Of a DNA stretch of 64,000 nt, positions 23,257 through 32,048 are shown piece by piece. Both the position numbers and the translations under genes were made by a program. The notes under the pieces are model-generated. The model was not told the DNA's origin. It searched no databases and worked only from the letters and a program-made list of their open reading frames with translations. The first letter of the stretch is position 1; every line of letters begins with the position of its first letter. Source of the stretch: Clostridiales bacterium (GTDB lineage: Bacteria > Bacillota > Clostridia > Oscillospirales > Oscillospiraceae); the NCBI GenBank assembly GCA_019415645.1, contig DXYV01000003.1, positions 1-64,000 of the forward strand, read 5' to 3'.

Positions 23257-24117
23257 TCAGGGCCAGTCGGGGTCCGGACCATAATAGGAGAGAAGCGTCT
23301 GGGCGAAAAGCTCCGCCGCGCCGGGGCCATGCCGCGCGTCCAGGATAGAAGCAAGGCGTGGGTCCCGATAGCAGGCTGCCTGCGCCCGCATCGCTCCGGA
23401 CTCGTCCGCCAGGCCCAGGAAGTCTTTCAGCCGCCGACCGTACTCGGCCGCGCAGGCGCGGGCGGCTTCTGAGCAGGGACCGGCCTCCCGCTGCGCGTAC
23501 AGCTCGGCCAGCAGGGTGCCGATCGCTTTTTCAAAGGTTTGAGCGTCCTCCGACTCCGGCGGATGGAGGAGGGCCTGGAGCATCTGGGCCTTGCCGCCGT
23601 ACCAGTCCACCAGCCGGAGATAGCCCCGCTGCAGGTCGGCCTGGGCAGTGCGGCTCAGATAGTGGGCCTTCCAGGCCTCTGTTCCGCCAAACTCAGTCTC
23701 CAGAGTTCGGCGCATGGCCTCCGGGAGCCGCTCCAGAGAGACCGCGCAGAGGGCCTCGCGCTCGGACGGGCCCAGAACCTGGGGTGTGGGAGCGCCGTCC
23801 GTCTCCGCCACTGCGTCCAGCCGGGCCAGCTGGCGTTCGAGCTGCTCCCTGCGGGCGATCAGACGTTGTCGCTGATCGGTCAAAAGACGGGCACGGTCAG
23901 CCGGCGCAGCCTGCAGAAGGCGCCTGATTTGTTCCAGAGGAAAACCGAGGGCCCGGAAAAACAGAATCTGCTGCAGCCGCTCCCGCGCGTTGTCGTCATA
24001 GAGCCGGTATCCGGCCCGGCTGGCTCCGGAGGGCCGGAGCAGGCCGATCTGATCGTAGTAGTGGAGTGTGCGCACGCTGACGCCGGCCGCCTGCGCCAGC
24101 TCCTTGACCGTTTGCAT
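23257..24117 (-). CDS. MerR-family regulator with TipAS-like C-terminal domain
   Basis: 286 residues from the ATG at 24117, with AAGGAGGT upstream. The N-terminal winged helix reads VKELAQAAGVSVRTLHYYDQIGLLRPS then GYRLYDDNARERLQQILFFRALGFPLEQI. A coiled coil follows (QRLIARREQLERQLARLDAVAE). The rest, about 140 residues, is all-helical and resembles the TipAS antibiotic-recognition domain of TipA (Streptomyces) and Mta (Bacillus). Such proteins bind thiopeptides or hydrophobic drugs and activate promoters with overlong spacers. The promoter upstream of this gene has exactly that form, so autoactivation is likely. Confidence 0.85.
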   Translation of the reverse strand: MQTVKELAQAAGVSVRTLHYYDQIGLLRPSGASRAGYRLYDDNARERLQQILFFRALGFPLEQIRRLLQAAPADRARLLTDQRQRLIARREQLERQLARLDAVAETDGAPTPQVLGPSEREALCAVSLERLPEAMRRTLETEFGGTEAWKAHYLSRTAQADLQRGYLRLVDWYGGKAQMLQALLHPPESEDAQTFEKAIGTLLAELYAQREAGPCSEAARACAAEYGRRLKDFLGLADESGAMRAQAACYRDPRLASILDARHGPGAAELFAQTLLSYYGPDPDWP

Positions 24118-24149
24118 GAAGCAGGACCTCCTTGGAATGGGTTTTGTCC

Positions 24150-24180
24150 AGTGTAAACCCTGACGCACCGGGAGAGTCAA
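24150..24180 (-). promoter_or_regulatory. MerR-type promoter with 19-base spacer
   Basis: On the minus strand TTGACT, a 19-base spacer and TACACT. The overlong spacer with CTCCC/GGG-type dyad halves is the hallmark of promoters activated by MerR-family proteins through DNA untwisting. It drives the TipA-like gene. Confidence 0.7.
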
Positions 24181-24191
24181 GCCTTTTTTGC

Positions 24192-24230
24192 AAAAAACAC
24201 CCCCAGCGCCGTTCGGCGCTGGGGGTGTTT
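24192..24230 (-). terminator. Terminator of the enoate reductase operon
   Basis: Stem of about 15 bp (ACACCCCCAGCGCC with its complement) and a GTTC-type loop, followed on the minus strand by six T residues. Confidence 0.85.
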
Positions 24231-24248
24231 GGGTTGAGCGGGGCAGAA

Positions 24249-26162
24249 TCACAGCCGCATAGCGGCGTAGAAGCCCTCCTTGGTGGCCCACTCGGCGGTA
24301 CGGGCCCGGACGCAGTCGCCGATCTCGGCGAAGTCGGGGGTCAGGCCCATGAGCGCGTCGGCCTCGGCCACCAGGGCCTTCATGCCGGCGGCCAGGATGA
24401 CGTTGTCAGCCTGAATGGTCTCGGCCTTGCCGTCCTTCTCGTAGGTGACGCTGTTGGCGGTGACGCCGGTGCAGCGGGCGCCGGTCAGGACCCGCAGCTT
24501 CTCATCATTGCGAATCTCCACCAGCAGCTCGTCCCGATGGGTCTTGGAGGCGTCGGGGGCGATGTCAGCCTGCATCTCCACGATGGTGACCTGACGGCCC
24601 AGCTTGGTGAGGTGGAGGGCGGTCTCCAGGCCCACCTGGCCGCCGCCGATGACGATGACCGACTTGCCCAGGCAGTCCTCCTTGCCGTAGGAGTCCAGGG
24701 CGGGAATGGCGGCCTCCACACCGGGGATGGGGGGCACCAGCGGCGTGGCGCCCACGGCAGCGATCACAGCGTCATATCCCTTGACCTCGTCGGGGCCGGC
24801 GGCGGTGTTGAGCTTGACCGTGACGTTGGCGTGCTTGTTCACCTGGGCGGCCAGATAGTCCTTATAGGCCTTCAGGGGGTACTTGAAGGAGACATAGTCC
24901 GCGAAGTTGAGCGCACCGCCCAGCTTGCCGGACTTCTCGTAGAGGGTGACGGTGTGGCCCCGGTCCGCCGCAGTCAGCGCGGCCATCATGCCGGCCGGTC
25001 CGCCGCCCACCACGGCCACCTTCTTGGAGGTCTTGGGGGCGGGCACCTGCTCCAGCGCCCCCTCCAGCCCCACCCAGGGGTTGACGGTACACTGCAAATG
25101 CTGGGCGTAGTTGTCAGAATCGTGGCAGCGCATACATTTGACGCAGGGGACCACGTCCTCCTGACGGCCCTCCAGCCCCTTCTTGATCCAGTTGGGGTCG
25201 GCGATGAACTGGCGGGCCACCACCACCAGGTCGGCCTTGCCGGAGGCGATGATGTCGTCGGCGTCCTGGAGGGAGCCGATGCCGCCGATGGTGGAGATCA
25301 GCGCGTCGGTGATTTTGCCGGACTTCTTGAAGCCCTCGGCCAGGTAGACGTTAGGCATGGGAGGCAGGAAGCCGCAGGGATGGGTCCAGGTCATCCAGTC
25401 GGGGTTGTGCATACCGGCGGAGACCTGGATGATGTCGGCATAGGGCTGGATGGCCTGGCCGATGCGGATGCCCTCCTCCAGATCGATGCCGCCCTTCTCG
25501 AACTCGGAGCCCGAGATGCGCACGTCGAAGATCATGTCCCTGCCCACGGCGGCCCGGCAGGCGGCCAGAATTTCCAGGGGATAGCGCACCCGGTTCTCAA
25601 AGGAGCCGCCGTACTGGTCGGTGCGCTTGTTGGTCAGGGGGGAGAGGAACTGAGCGATGGGGATGGAGTGGCCGAAGTGGAACAGAATCCCATCAAAGCC
25701 GCATTCCTTGATGGCCTTGGCGGCCTGCACATAGCCGGCCTTGAACTGCTCCAGCACCTCCAGGGGCGCCTCGCCCCGGCCCACGGGACCGCCCATGATG
25801 GAGCAGCCGTCGGAGACCGTCCAGCCGTCGGGCAGCACGCCGATGAGCTCCATGGTGCACTTGGCCCCGTAGAGGTGGATGCGCTCGCTCAGGTCGCACA
25901 GGGCGTTGCGCCGGTTGGGAATGGTGATGTCCCAGGAGCAGTGGACCCCGTCGTTGTTGAAGCCGCCGATGGACACGCCGGCGCAGGTGACCAGGCCGGC
26001 TCCGGCCTTGGCCCGGTCCTCAAAGAAGCGGATGCCTGCCTCGGTGGGGTGATCCTCACCGTTGGAGGCGGTGTGGATGGTGGAAGGACCGGAGATGATG
26101 CGGTTTTTCAGAAGATGCCCCGCCACCCGGATGGGGGACATGACGTGAGTAAATTGAGCCAT
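24249..26162 (-). CDS. NADH:flavin oxidoreductase / enoate reductase (Old Yellow Enzyme plus FAD domain)
   Basis: 637 residues. An OYE TIM barrel fills about residues 1-365 (PIRVAGHLLKNRIISGPST, FGHSIPIAQFLSPLTNKRTDQYGGS). A 4Fe-4S site follows (CVKCMRCHDSDNYAQHLQC), then an FAD/NAD(P) domain with VVGGGPAGMMAA and VIGGGQVGLETA. This is the 2,4-dienoyl-CoA reductase, BaiCD/BaiH and 2-enoate reductase architecture, which reduces activated C=C bonds with NAD(P)H through FMN, Fe-S and FAD. The active-site region reads FHFGHS rather than the common HGAHGYL, so the substrate is not predictable. The downstream alcohol dehydrogenase and FMN reductase genes and the LysR gene suggest an inducible catabolic set for an unsaturated dietary or host compound. 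Confidence 0.87.
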   Translation of the reverse strand: MAQFTHVMSPIRVAGHLLKNRIISGPSTIHTASNGEDHPTEAGIRFFEDRAKAGAGLVTCAGVSIGGFNNDGVHCSWDITIPNRRNALCDLSERIHLYGAKCTMELIGVLPDGWTVSDGCSIMGGPVGRGEAPLEVLEQFKAGYVQAAKAIKECGFDGILFHFGHSIPIAQFLSPLTNKRTDQYGGSFENRVRYPLEILAACRAAVGRDMIFDVRISGSEFEKGGIDLEEGIRIGQAIQPYADIIQVSAGMHNPDWMTWTHPCGFLPPMPNVYLAEGFKKSGKITDALISTIGGIGSLQDADDIIASGKADLVVVARQFIADPNWIKKGLEGRQEDVVPCVKCMRCHDSDNYAQHLQCTVNPWVGLEGALEQVPAPKTSKKVAVVGGGPAGMMAALTAADRGHTVTLYEKSGKLGGALNFADYVSFKYPLKAYKDYLAAQVNKHANVTVKLNTAAGPDEVKGYDAVIAAVGATPLVPPIPGVEAAIPALDSYGKEDCLGKSVIVIGGGQVGLETALHLTKLGRQVTIVEMQADIAPDASKTHRDELLVEIRNDEKLRVLTGARCTGVTANSVTYEKDGKAETIQADNVILAAGMKALVAEADALMGLTPDFAEIGDCVRARTAEWATKEGFYAAMRL

Positions 26163-26199
26163 ATGATGTTCCTCCTGTGTTCCGAATCACAACCTGCCC

Positions 26200-27258
26200 T
26201 TACAGGGAGGGGTCAATGAGAATCTTCAGCATGCCAGAGCGGTCCTTGCGGTCCAGGCCCTTCTCCACGCAGTCGTCCAGGGAGATGATGTCGGTGACCA
26301 TACCGGGGAAGTGAATCTTGCCGGAGGCCAGCATGTCCAGATAGATCTGGACTTCCTCGGCGGTGTAGACGAAGGAGAAGTTCAGGTCAGGCTCGTGGAT
26401 GGAGAAGGCGCCGGGCACCAGGTTGCTCATGGGCTCCTGGATGGTGCCGATGACCATGACCTGTCCGCCGGGCTTGACGCACTGGTACACGCAGTTGGCC
26501 AGGGAGGTCATGTTGCCCGCGCACTCGTAAACCACATCGGCGCCGATCTGGTTGTTGCAGATCTTCCGGATCTCCGCACCCAGGTCCTGGCACTCCTTGG
26601 AGTTGATGAAGTAGTCCGCGCCGTACTGTTTCAGGATGGGCTCCTTGGCGGAGTTGGTGCCCAGTACGATGACCTTGTTGGCGCCGCCCGCCTTCAGGAA
26701 CTGGATGGCGGCCAGGCCGATGGGGCCGGTACCGGAGACCACCACGTTGTCGCCCACCTTGAAGTTGGACTTGCGGATGCCGTGGAGGGAGACGCAGATC
26801 ACATCAAACAGGACGGCGTCCTTCAGGTCCACGTTGTCGGGGACCTTGATGATCATAGTATGGGCCACGTCCCGGACCAGGTAGTATTCCGCATAGCCGC
26901 CGTCGGGGCCGCCGATGCCCGCGGTGCGGGGGAAGCCGTTGATGCAGATGTTGGTCTGGCCGTGCTGGCAGAGGGGGCAGTCCTCGGGACAGTGGCTGGG
27001 AGGACCGCACAGCACCTTGTCGCCGACCTTAAAGTCAGTCACGCCCTCGCCCACGGCGGCGACCACACCGGAGTTCTCGTGGCCCAGCACCATGGGCAGC
27101 TGAACGAAGGGCGGGCAGTGGCCATGGAAAAACTCCACGTCGGTGCCGCAGATGCCCACATAGCTGATCTTGACCACCATCTGGTTGGGGCCGGGGACGG
27201 GAACGGGGCGCTCCTCGACGCGCACGTCGCCGGTGCCATAGTAAGCTGCAACTTTCAT
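26200..27258 (-). CDS. Zinc-dependent medium-chain alcohol/polyol dehydrogenase
   Basis: 352 residues from the ATG at 27258 (AAAGGAAG upstream). Catalytic zinc ligands are in GICGTDVEFFHG and the GHENSGVV motif. The structural zinc cluster appears as CPEDCPLCQHGQTNIC, with the fourth cysteine at the usual spacing. The Rossmann motif is VVSGTGPIGLAAIQFLKAGG. It resembles sorbitol/threonine dehydrogenase-type MDR proteins oxidising a secondary alcohol with NAD(P). The 37-base spacing to the enoate reductase gene supports one operon. Together they could oxidise an allylic alcohol and reduce the resulting enone, which is inference. Confidence 0.87.
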   Translation of the reverse strand: MKVAAYYGTGDVRVEERPVPVPGPNQMVVKISYVGICGTDVEFFHGHCPPFVQLPMVLGHENSGVVAAVGEGVTDFKVGDKVLCGPPSHCPEDCPLCQHGQTNICINGFPRTAGIGGPDGGYAEYYLVRDVAHTMIIKVPDNVDLKDAVLFDVICVSLHGIRKSNFKVGDNVVVSGTGPIGLAAIQFLKAGGANKVIVLGTNSAKEPILKQYGADYFINSKECQDLGAEIRKICNNQIGADVVYECAGNMTSLANCVYQCVKPGGQVMVIGTIQEPMSNLVPGAFSIHEPDLNFSFVYTAEEVQIYLDMLASGKIHFPGMVTDIISLDDCVEKGLDRKDRSGMLKILIDPSL

Positions 27259-27375
27259 AGCAAAACTTCCTTTCTGATCGAATGGGGGGGTTGATAGGTT
27301 CAGTATAACAGAAGGGGCAGCCGCGGACAACCCCTCTTCGGAGCTGCCGCAGCCGCGCCGCCTGGCAAAAATGGA

Positions 27376-28341
27376 TCAGCGCTGGGGCACGGAGGGCTGG
27401 ATAAAGGCCTTGTAGCGCTCCACCCGGGCCTTGTACTCGTCGGTCTGCTTGGACTGACGGACCTTGCCCTCGTTACGCTGGATGTCGTCGCCGTGGATGA
27501 ACTTGCCGGAGATGGTGTCATGGGCGTGGGGCATCTGGGCCTCCGCATCGAACTGGAACAGATATTTGCCGTCCACCCGGTCGATGTGGCCCTCAATGCC
27601 GCACACGCAGCAGATGGCCTTGCCGTCCTCCTGGAGGAAGAAGTTGCGGCTGTGGCAGTGGGGGCAGATGCCGGCAGGACCCTTGTAATCCTCGCCGCAG
27701 ATGCCCAGCGGAGCCTGGAAGGTGCCGTCAACGATCTTTTGGGCGGCCTGGGCGGTGTCCACACCAATCTGATGGGCCTTGGCGATGGCCTCGTCGTTCA
27801 TGACGATGTCCAGGGACCACTGGAAGGTCTCGTTGTGGATCATGGTCCACTTGGGGGTAAGGGCCTGGGTGGAGAAGTCGGCCTGAATGCGGGTGGTCCA
27901 GTCAGAGCCGCCCACGCCCATGTAGGAGACCACCTTCTCCTTCAAATACTTGGGGTCGATGGGCTTGCCGCCCTGCTCCGCGATCTTCTGGGCGATCATC
28001 ACATTGCCCCGGTCCAGGCGGGGGCCGAAGCGGTCCATAATGGTATGGAAAGTGCCGGTGGAGAACTTCTCAAAGATGGGGATGGAGAATACGATGCCGT
28101 CCGCATCGAACATCTTGTCCACCAGCCACTGGAAGTCGTCCTTGAGGATACAGCCGTTGCCGCGGCCGGAGAACAGGGACATGACACAGGCCTTGCAGCC
28201 GGTGCAGTGCTGGATGTTCAGCTGGTTCAGGTTGATGAATTCAATGTCTGCGCCCACTTCCTTGGCCCCCATCAGGGCCTCCTTGCACATGGAGTCGTTG
28301 CTGCCGTTGGGCATACCGCCGGAGATGCCGAGAATTTTCAT
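27376..28341 (-). CDS. NADPH-dependent FMN reductase-type flavoprotein with zinc-ribbon tail
   Basis: 321 residues from the ATG at 28341. The flavodoxin-like N-terminus (KILGISGGMPNGSNDSMCKEAL) and HCTGCKACVMSLFSGRGNGC belong to the iron-sulfur flavoprotein/FMN reductase family. SIPIFEKFSTGTFHTIMDRFGP forms the FMN pocket. Unusually, the C-terminal third carries four extra cysteines (CPHCHSRNFF, then ICCVCG), a rubredoxin-like or zinc-ribbon module. It may supply electrons to the enoate reductase encoded two genes downstream. It is the first gene of the operon. Confidence 0.82.
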   Translation of the reverse strand: MKILGISGGMPNGSNDSMCKEALMGAKEVGADIEFINLNQLNIQHCTGCKACVMSLFSGRGNGCILKDDFQWLVDKMFDADGIVFSIPIFEKFSTGTFHTIMDRFGPRLDRGNVMIAQKIAEQGGKPIDPKYLKEKVVSYMGVGGSDWTTRIQADFSTQALTPKWTMIHNETFQWSLDIVMNDEAIAKAHQIGVDTAQAAQKIVDGTFQAPLGICGEDYKGPAGICPHCHSRNFFLQEDGKAICCVCGIEGHIDRVDGKYLFQFDAEAQMPHAHDTISGKFIHGDDIQRNEGKVRQSKQTDEYKARVERYKAFIQPSVPQR

Positions 28342-28448
28342 GGTAGCTACATCCTTTCTGACCAAAATTCCGAATGAGCTCCTCCACGCTCTCCCAAGGC
28401 ATCCGGAGGAGCGCCGGCGCTGCTGCCGCGCCGGTTTCCTACGACTCT

Positions 28449-28477
28449 AGCATACAGGAAAATCGGGCGTTTGTAAA
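28449..28477 (-). promoter_or_regulatory. Promoter of the redox operon
   Basis: On the minus strand TTTACA, 17 bases, TATGCT, about 110 bases before the FMN reductase start. It is divergent to the LysR promoter. Confidence 0.55.
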
Positions 28478-28537
28478 ATGCCAGTTTGGACAAATTTTAT
28501 GAGAGTTGGTTATAAGCTGTGACAGTTCCTGTGCAGG

Positions 28538-28566
28538 TTGACAGCGAAGAAAATTCCTTTTACAAT
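28538..28566 (+). promoter_or_regulatory. Promoter of the LysR gene
   Basis: Consensus TTGACA (28538-28543), 17 bases, TACAAT (28561-28566). Confidence 0.8.
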
Positions 28567-28645
28567 AGGACTGGAATAAGTAACAAAACCGGCGCGGGCC
28601 GCGGCGGCGCGCGCGGGCACCGGACCCACGGGAGGAAGAAAACGA

Positions 28646-29527
28646 ATGAATTTACTGCGCATTCGCTATTTTGTGGAGGCGGCCCGGCACCAGAATTTTT
28701 CGGTAGCGGCCCGTAACCTGTTTACCTCGCAGCCCAATCTGTCCAAGCAGATCGCTCTGATGGAGCAGGAGTTGGGGTTTCAGCTGTTTCAGCGGGTGGG
28801 CAAGTCCATCTACCTGACCCAGGCCGGAGAGTACCTGTACGAGCAGTTCAAGGAGCTGCCCGATTACTGTGCCCAGGCCATCGCCCAGGCCACCGCCCTG
28901 AGCCGGGGGGATGTGGGCTCTTTGTCGGTGGGAATTTTGGAGGGGCAGGACATCAACCGTGCCCTCAACGACCGGCTGGACGCCATCCACAGCCGCTATC
29001 CCGAGCTGGAGCTCCAGCTGGAGCGCAATTCCTTCCGCAACCTGCGCCAGGGCCTGGAGAGCTGCCGGTATGACCTGATCATCACCCTATCCTTTGAGCT
29101 GGCGGGGCAGACGGGCTGGGAGAGCCGTATCCTCCAGCGCCAGAACGGGGCGGTGGGGGTCTGCCGGAAGAACCCCATCTCCCAGCGGCCGGACCTGACG
29201 CTGGCCGATTTGGCTGGGGAGGATTTTGTGGCCATCTCGCCGGAGGAATCGCCCGGCGGATATGCTCATGTGGCGGCCAAGTGCCAGGAGGCGGGCTTTA
29301 CCCCCAGAATCATCCGCATGGCCTCCACGCTGGAGTCCATGCTGCTGTGCGTGGAGACGGGAATCGGGGTATGTCTGCTGGACAGCAATACCCGCCTGGA
29401 GCACAGCGACGCAGTGCGCATGGTCCCGCTGCCGGGGAACAACGACTGCGACGTGGTGGCGGCCTGGATGGCGGAGAACCGCAACCCCATGGTCCGCCGC
29501 ATCGCGGCGGAGCTGTCGGATGGGTAG
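28646..29527 (+). CDS. LysR-family transcriptional regulator
   Basis: 293 residues. The N-terminal winged HTH is LLRIRYFVEAARHQNFSVAA then LFTSQPNLSKQIALMEQELGFQLFQR, followed by the linker helix. The effector domain has the usual two Rossmann-like lobes (LSVGILEGQDINR, LDAIHSRYPELELQLER, LLCVETGIGVCLLDS). It is divergent from the enoate reductase operon with both promoters in the shared 300-base gap. That is the classic arrangement for a LysR protein controlling its neighbour in response to the pathway substrate. No clear T-N11-A palindrome was found in the gap. Confidence 0.9.
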   Translation: MNLLRIRYFVEAARHQNFSVAARNLFTSQPNLSKQIALMEQELGFQLFQRVGKSIYLTQAGEYLYEQFKELPDYCAQAIAQATALSRGDVGSLSVGILEGQDINRALNDRLDAIHSRYPELELQLERNSFRNLRQGLESCRYDLIITLSFELAGQTGWESRILQRQNGAVGVCRKNPISQRPDLTLADLAGEDFVAISPEESPGGYAHVAAKCQEAGFTPRIIRMASTLESMLLCVETGIGVCLLDSNTRLEHSDAVRMVPLPGNNDCDVVAAWMAENRNPMVRRIAAELSDG

Positions 29528-29758
29528 GGGCACGGTGGCTTCTGCCGGCAGGATAAGACGATGGCAAAAAGAACGGCGGCAAGCAGTGGTTTCGCGGGAG
29601 ATGGAAATTCATTGGACGGAATAGACAAAAGGACAAGGCTTCCTCTATCATTTTGACAGAGGAAGCCTTGTCCTATGGATGGCTGTTCCGCACCGTCAGC
29701 GTATCGTCTGGCAATCGCCAACTTTGCTGTATCCGAGAGAAGCTTTCATTTATTCGTT
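29528..29758. terminator. Intergenic region with bidirectional hairpin (29631-29673)
   Basis: No gene is seen. A 16-bp perfect stem (29631-29646 with 29658-29673) around an 11-base loop lies between convergent genes. On the minus strand it is followed by TTTTGTCT, so it mainly ends the 29759 gene. Confidence 0.7.
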
Positions 29759-30226
29759 TCATACAGCTTTATATCCGTTCATCTTATCACCGGTGATGGT
29801 AATCAAATAGGATTCGCCAAAGTGTGCTTCCCAGGAGATAGGCGCTATATATTTTGTGATGTCATCCGGATATACATTTTCATAATTGGGAGTCACATAT
29901 TCGGTTATGATTCGGAATTGCATGGACAGCTCGAACGTATCCGAGAGATGATGTAATTCCTCCTTATTCCACACCACAATGTTATCAGAATCGCGCTTGA
30001 TCAACGATCCGTCCGCATTTGAGATGCCGCCACTGTATTCATGACCGGCTGCACAATAATCATAGACCAGTAATCCAATATCTTCTTCTACATCGAGTTG
30101 TATATGCAGGGCTATTTCATCCGCAGCCGGCACATATTCGTCCGGAATGATCTGATTGTAACCTGCGAGGCTCAGTCCCAGCACAATCACGATTGCGGCA
30201 ATCATTCCGAGGATCGTTTTCTTCAT
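29759..30226 (-). CDS. Exported protein of unknown function
   Basis: 155 residues with an N-terminal signal or anchor (KKTILGMIAAIVIVLGLSLAGYN) and no lipobox cysteine. The mature part is acidic (ALHIQLDVEEDIGLLVYDYCAAGHEYSGG, SYLITITGD) and shaped like a small beta domain. A GCAGGAGTG site precedes the ATG. It lies 25 bases downstream of the XRE gene on the same strand, so the two are likely one operon. I recall similar two-gene sets (membrane XRE regulator plus exported protein) in clostridia, without known function. Confidence 0.65.
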   Translation of the reverse strand: MKKTILGMIAAIVIVLGLSLAGYNQIIPDEYVPAADEIALHIQLDVEEDIGLLVYDYCAAGHEYSGGISNADGSLIKRDSDNIVVWNKEELHHLSDTFELSMQFRIITEYVTPNYENVYPDDITKYIAPISWEAHFGESYLITITGDKMNGYKAV

Positions 30227-30251
30227 GTCAGAAACACTCCTGCTTATCTAT

Positions 30252-30761
30252 TCATTTTTTTCTGTATGTAAAGAAAATTCCAAGGATTGCAGCAAGAAAG
30301 AGAATCGGTGCGACTCGGACAAACAGCCATTCAAATGCGTGAAAGGCCACCCCGAGAACAGCGGTTTCAGGGTCACGATAATCCCAACCCAAATAAGGAC
30401 TATTTAATACTCCTAAGACTGCAAAAATCATTACAATAATTGCACACAATGAAATAAGTAACCAACGAATTATGTTTCTTCTCGTAGTTTTCCTTTGTGC
30501 CAGCTGTAAATTTATCACTTCCAGTTTTTCGGAAATGGCTTTTAAGGTATCAACCTCCGTTTCCGGAACCGTTTCGCCCAGCAGCGTGCTTACAGGCGTT
30601 TCAAGTGCTTCCGATATGGAGATCAACATATCAGAGTCGGGAACCGACAATCCTTGCTCCCATTTCGAAACGGTTTGCCGCACGACGTTCAGCTTGACAG
30701 CAAGCTCCTGCTGCGAAAGTCCTTTTGCTTTTCGGATTGCTTTTATAGTTTCACTGAGCAT
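30252..30761 (-). CDS. XRE-family regulator with membrane anchor
   Basis: 169 residues. Cro/CI-type HTH at the N-terminus (ETIKAIRKAKGLSQQELAVKL, NVVRQTVSKWEQGLSVPD). A coiled linker follows, then two hydrophobic spans (about residues 98-118 and 140-163). It resembles the XRE/membrane protein at 7203 on the mobile element, though not closely. It probably regulates itself and the exported protein that follows; an inverted repeat GTTGC-TTGCG-GCAAC overlaps its own -35 box. Confidence 0.78.
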   Translation of the reverse strand: MLSETIKAIRKAKGLSQQELAVKLNVVRQTVSKWEQGLSVPDSDMLISISEALETPVSTLLGETVPETEVDTLKAISEKLEVINLQLAQRKTTRRNIIRWLLISLCAIIVMIFAVLGVLNSPYLGWDYRDPETAVLGVAFHAFEWLFVRVAPILFLAAILGIFFTYRKK

Positions 30762-30796
30762 TAGGGAGAACCCCCTTCCTTTCCGTCGTTACCGTT

Positions 30797-30825
30797 ATTG
30801 TAGTCGGAATTGCCCGTTGCCGCAA
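30797..30825 (-). promoter_or_regulatory. Promoter of the XRE/exported protein pair
   Basis: On the minus strand TTGCGG, 17 bases, TACAAT. Confidence 0.5.
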
Positions 30826-31057
30826 GCAACACATCTTAACATCAGGAAGAAAACGGAAATTTGGAACTGGTGGTTCTCATTATAAAATGAACATATGAAC
30901 ATAATTATGGATGCAAATTGATTCCCAACGAAAAACAGCCACAAGCCCGAGGCGACCCGCCTTTGCTTGCGGCTGTGCTCAGGTTAGGAATTGCTCTTTG
31001 GTGAAGCCGTCGGAGTTTGGACTGCGACGACTGAAACGGGAGGGCGGGAGCGGCGGC
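30826..31057. other. Intergenic region between divergent genes
   Basis: No gene is supported. The left part is AT-rich. A hairpin with arms CAGCC-A-CAAGC and GCTTG-C-GGCTG lies near 30937-30977. Its role is unclear. Confidence 0.35.
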
Positions 31058-31086
31058 TTGCAGGATTATATCGTTTGTGTTATACT
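31058..31086 (+). promoter_or_regulatory. Promoter of second LysR gene
   Basis: TTGCAG (31058-31063), 17 bases, TATACT (31081-31086). Confidence 0.6.
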
Positions 31087-31121
31087 AGAAAAAAGTCAAC
31101 TGAGACAGGGAGGGTGTGCCG

Positions 31122-32039
31122 ATGGAATTTACGCAGCTGAATTATTTTCGGACCGTGGCCCGGCTGGGCAACGTGTCCCAGGCCGCCCGGGAGCTCTATG
31201 TGACCCAGCCCAACCTGAGCAAGAGCATCAACCGGCTGGAGGCGGAGCTGGGTGTACCCCTGTTCGACCACCGGAAGGGAAAGATCGTCCTCAACGAGTA
31301 TGGGCGCATCTTCCTGGCCAGTGTGGAGCTGTGCTTCTCTGAGCTGGCCACGGGCAAGCAGACCATCCGGCGGCTGTATGAGGCCCAGCAGAACGTGCTC
31401 TCCCTGGGGTGCTCCATTGACGACTTTCTGCCCGACGTGCTCAAGGAATTTTCCCTGGCCCACCCGGAGATCGGGATCCGCCAGTTTGCCTGCCCGCCGG
31501 AGGAATTGAGCAGCCGCCTGTTGGCCCGCACCCTGGATATGGCCATCACCAACCGGGCGCCGGACAGCGAACTGTTGACCGCCGAGCTGCTGGGGGAGAA
31601 GGAATTTGTGATTCTGGTCAGCCGGGACCACCCGCTGGCTGGCCAGCGGGAAGTGTCCATCGCCCAGCTGTCGGGGGAGCGGTTCATCTGCGACCGCTCA
31701 CGCATGGACGCGGACACCCTGCGGGAGGTGTGCGCCGCCTGCGGCTATGAGCCCGACGTGGCCTTTGAGGTGGAGAGCACCGACCTGATCTACCGCCTGC
31801 TGGCGGGCAACGCGGGAGTGGCGCTGATGCCCATGGCCCAGATGACCAAGCTCAACCGGGACTATCCGGACAATCCCATCGTCATGCTCCACCTGCGGGA
31901 CGCCATTCCAAGTGCCAATCTCTATCTGGTCTACCCCAAGGGCGCCGCATTCACCGCCGCAGCTCAGCTGCTGCGGGAGTTTCTGCTGGCCTGGCTGGAC
32001 CGGGAGGACGAGGAACTGGCTCAGCTGGACCCGGCCTGA
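31122..32039 (+). CDS. LysR-family transcriptional regulator
   Basis: 305 residues from ATG 31122; the GTG at 31116 is too close to GGGAGGG. Winged HTH: MEFTQLNYFRTVARLGNVSQ then LYVTQPNLSKSINRLEAELGVPLFDH. Effector domain: VLSLGCSIDDFLPDV, FSLAHPEIGIRQF, FVILVSRDHPLAG, LLAGNAGVALMPMA. It shares an opening and effector-domain pattern with the LysR protein at 62282 (both have L-S/G-C-SI-D/E-D near residue 90 and EIGIRQF), so the two are paralogues. No divergent partner is evident: its neighbours are the XRE gene and the glycine cleavage operon, so the target is unknown. Confidence 0.88.
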   Translation: MEFTQLNYFRTVARLGNVSQAARELYVTQPNLSKSINRLEAELGVPLFDHRKGKIVLNEYGRIFLASVELCFSELATGKQTIRRLYEAQQNVLSLGCSIDDFLPDVLKEFSLAHPEIGIRQFACPPEELSSRLLARTLDMAITNRAPDSELLTAELLGEKEFVILVSRDHPLAGQREVSIAQLSGERFICDRSRMDADTLREVCAACGYEPDVAFEVESTDLIYRLLAGNAGVALMPMAQMTKLNRDYPDNPIVMLHLRDAIPSANLYLVYPKGAAFTAAAQLLREFLLAWLDREDEELAQLDPA

Positions 32040-32048
32040 TACCGAGAA

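Noticed and set aside
24132..26219. A 695-residue plus-strand open frame.
   Set aside because: It is the antisense shadow of the enoate reductase gene, rich in Gly, His and Val without domain sense.
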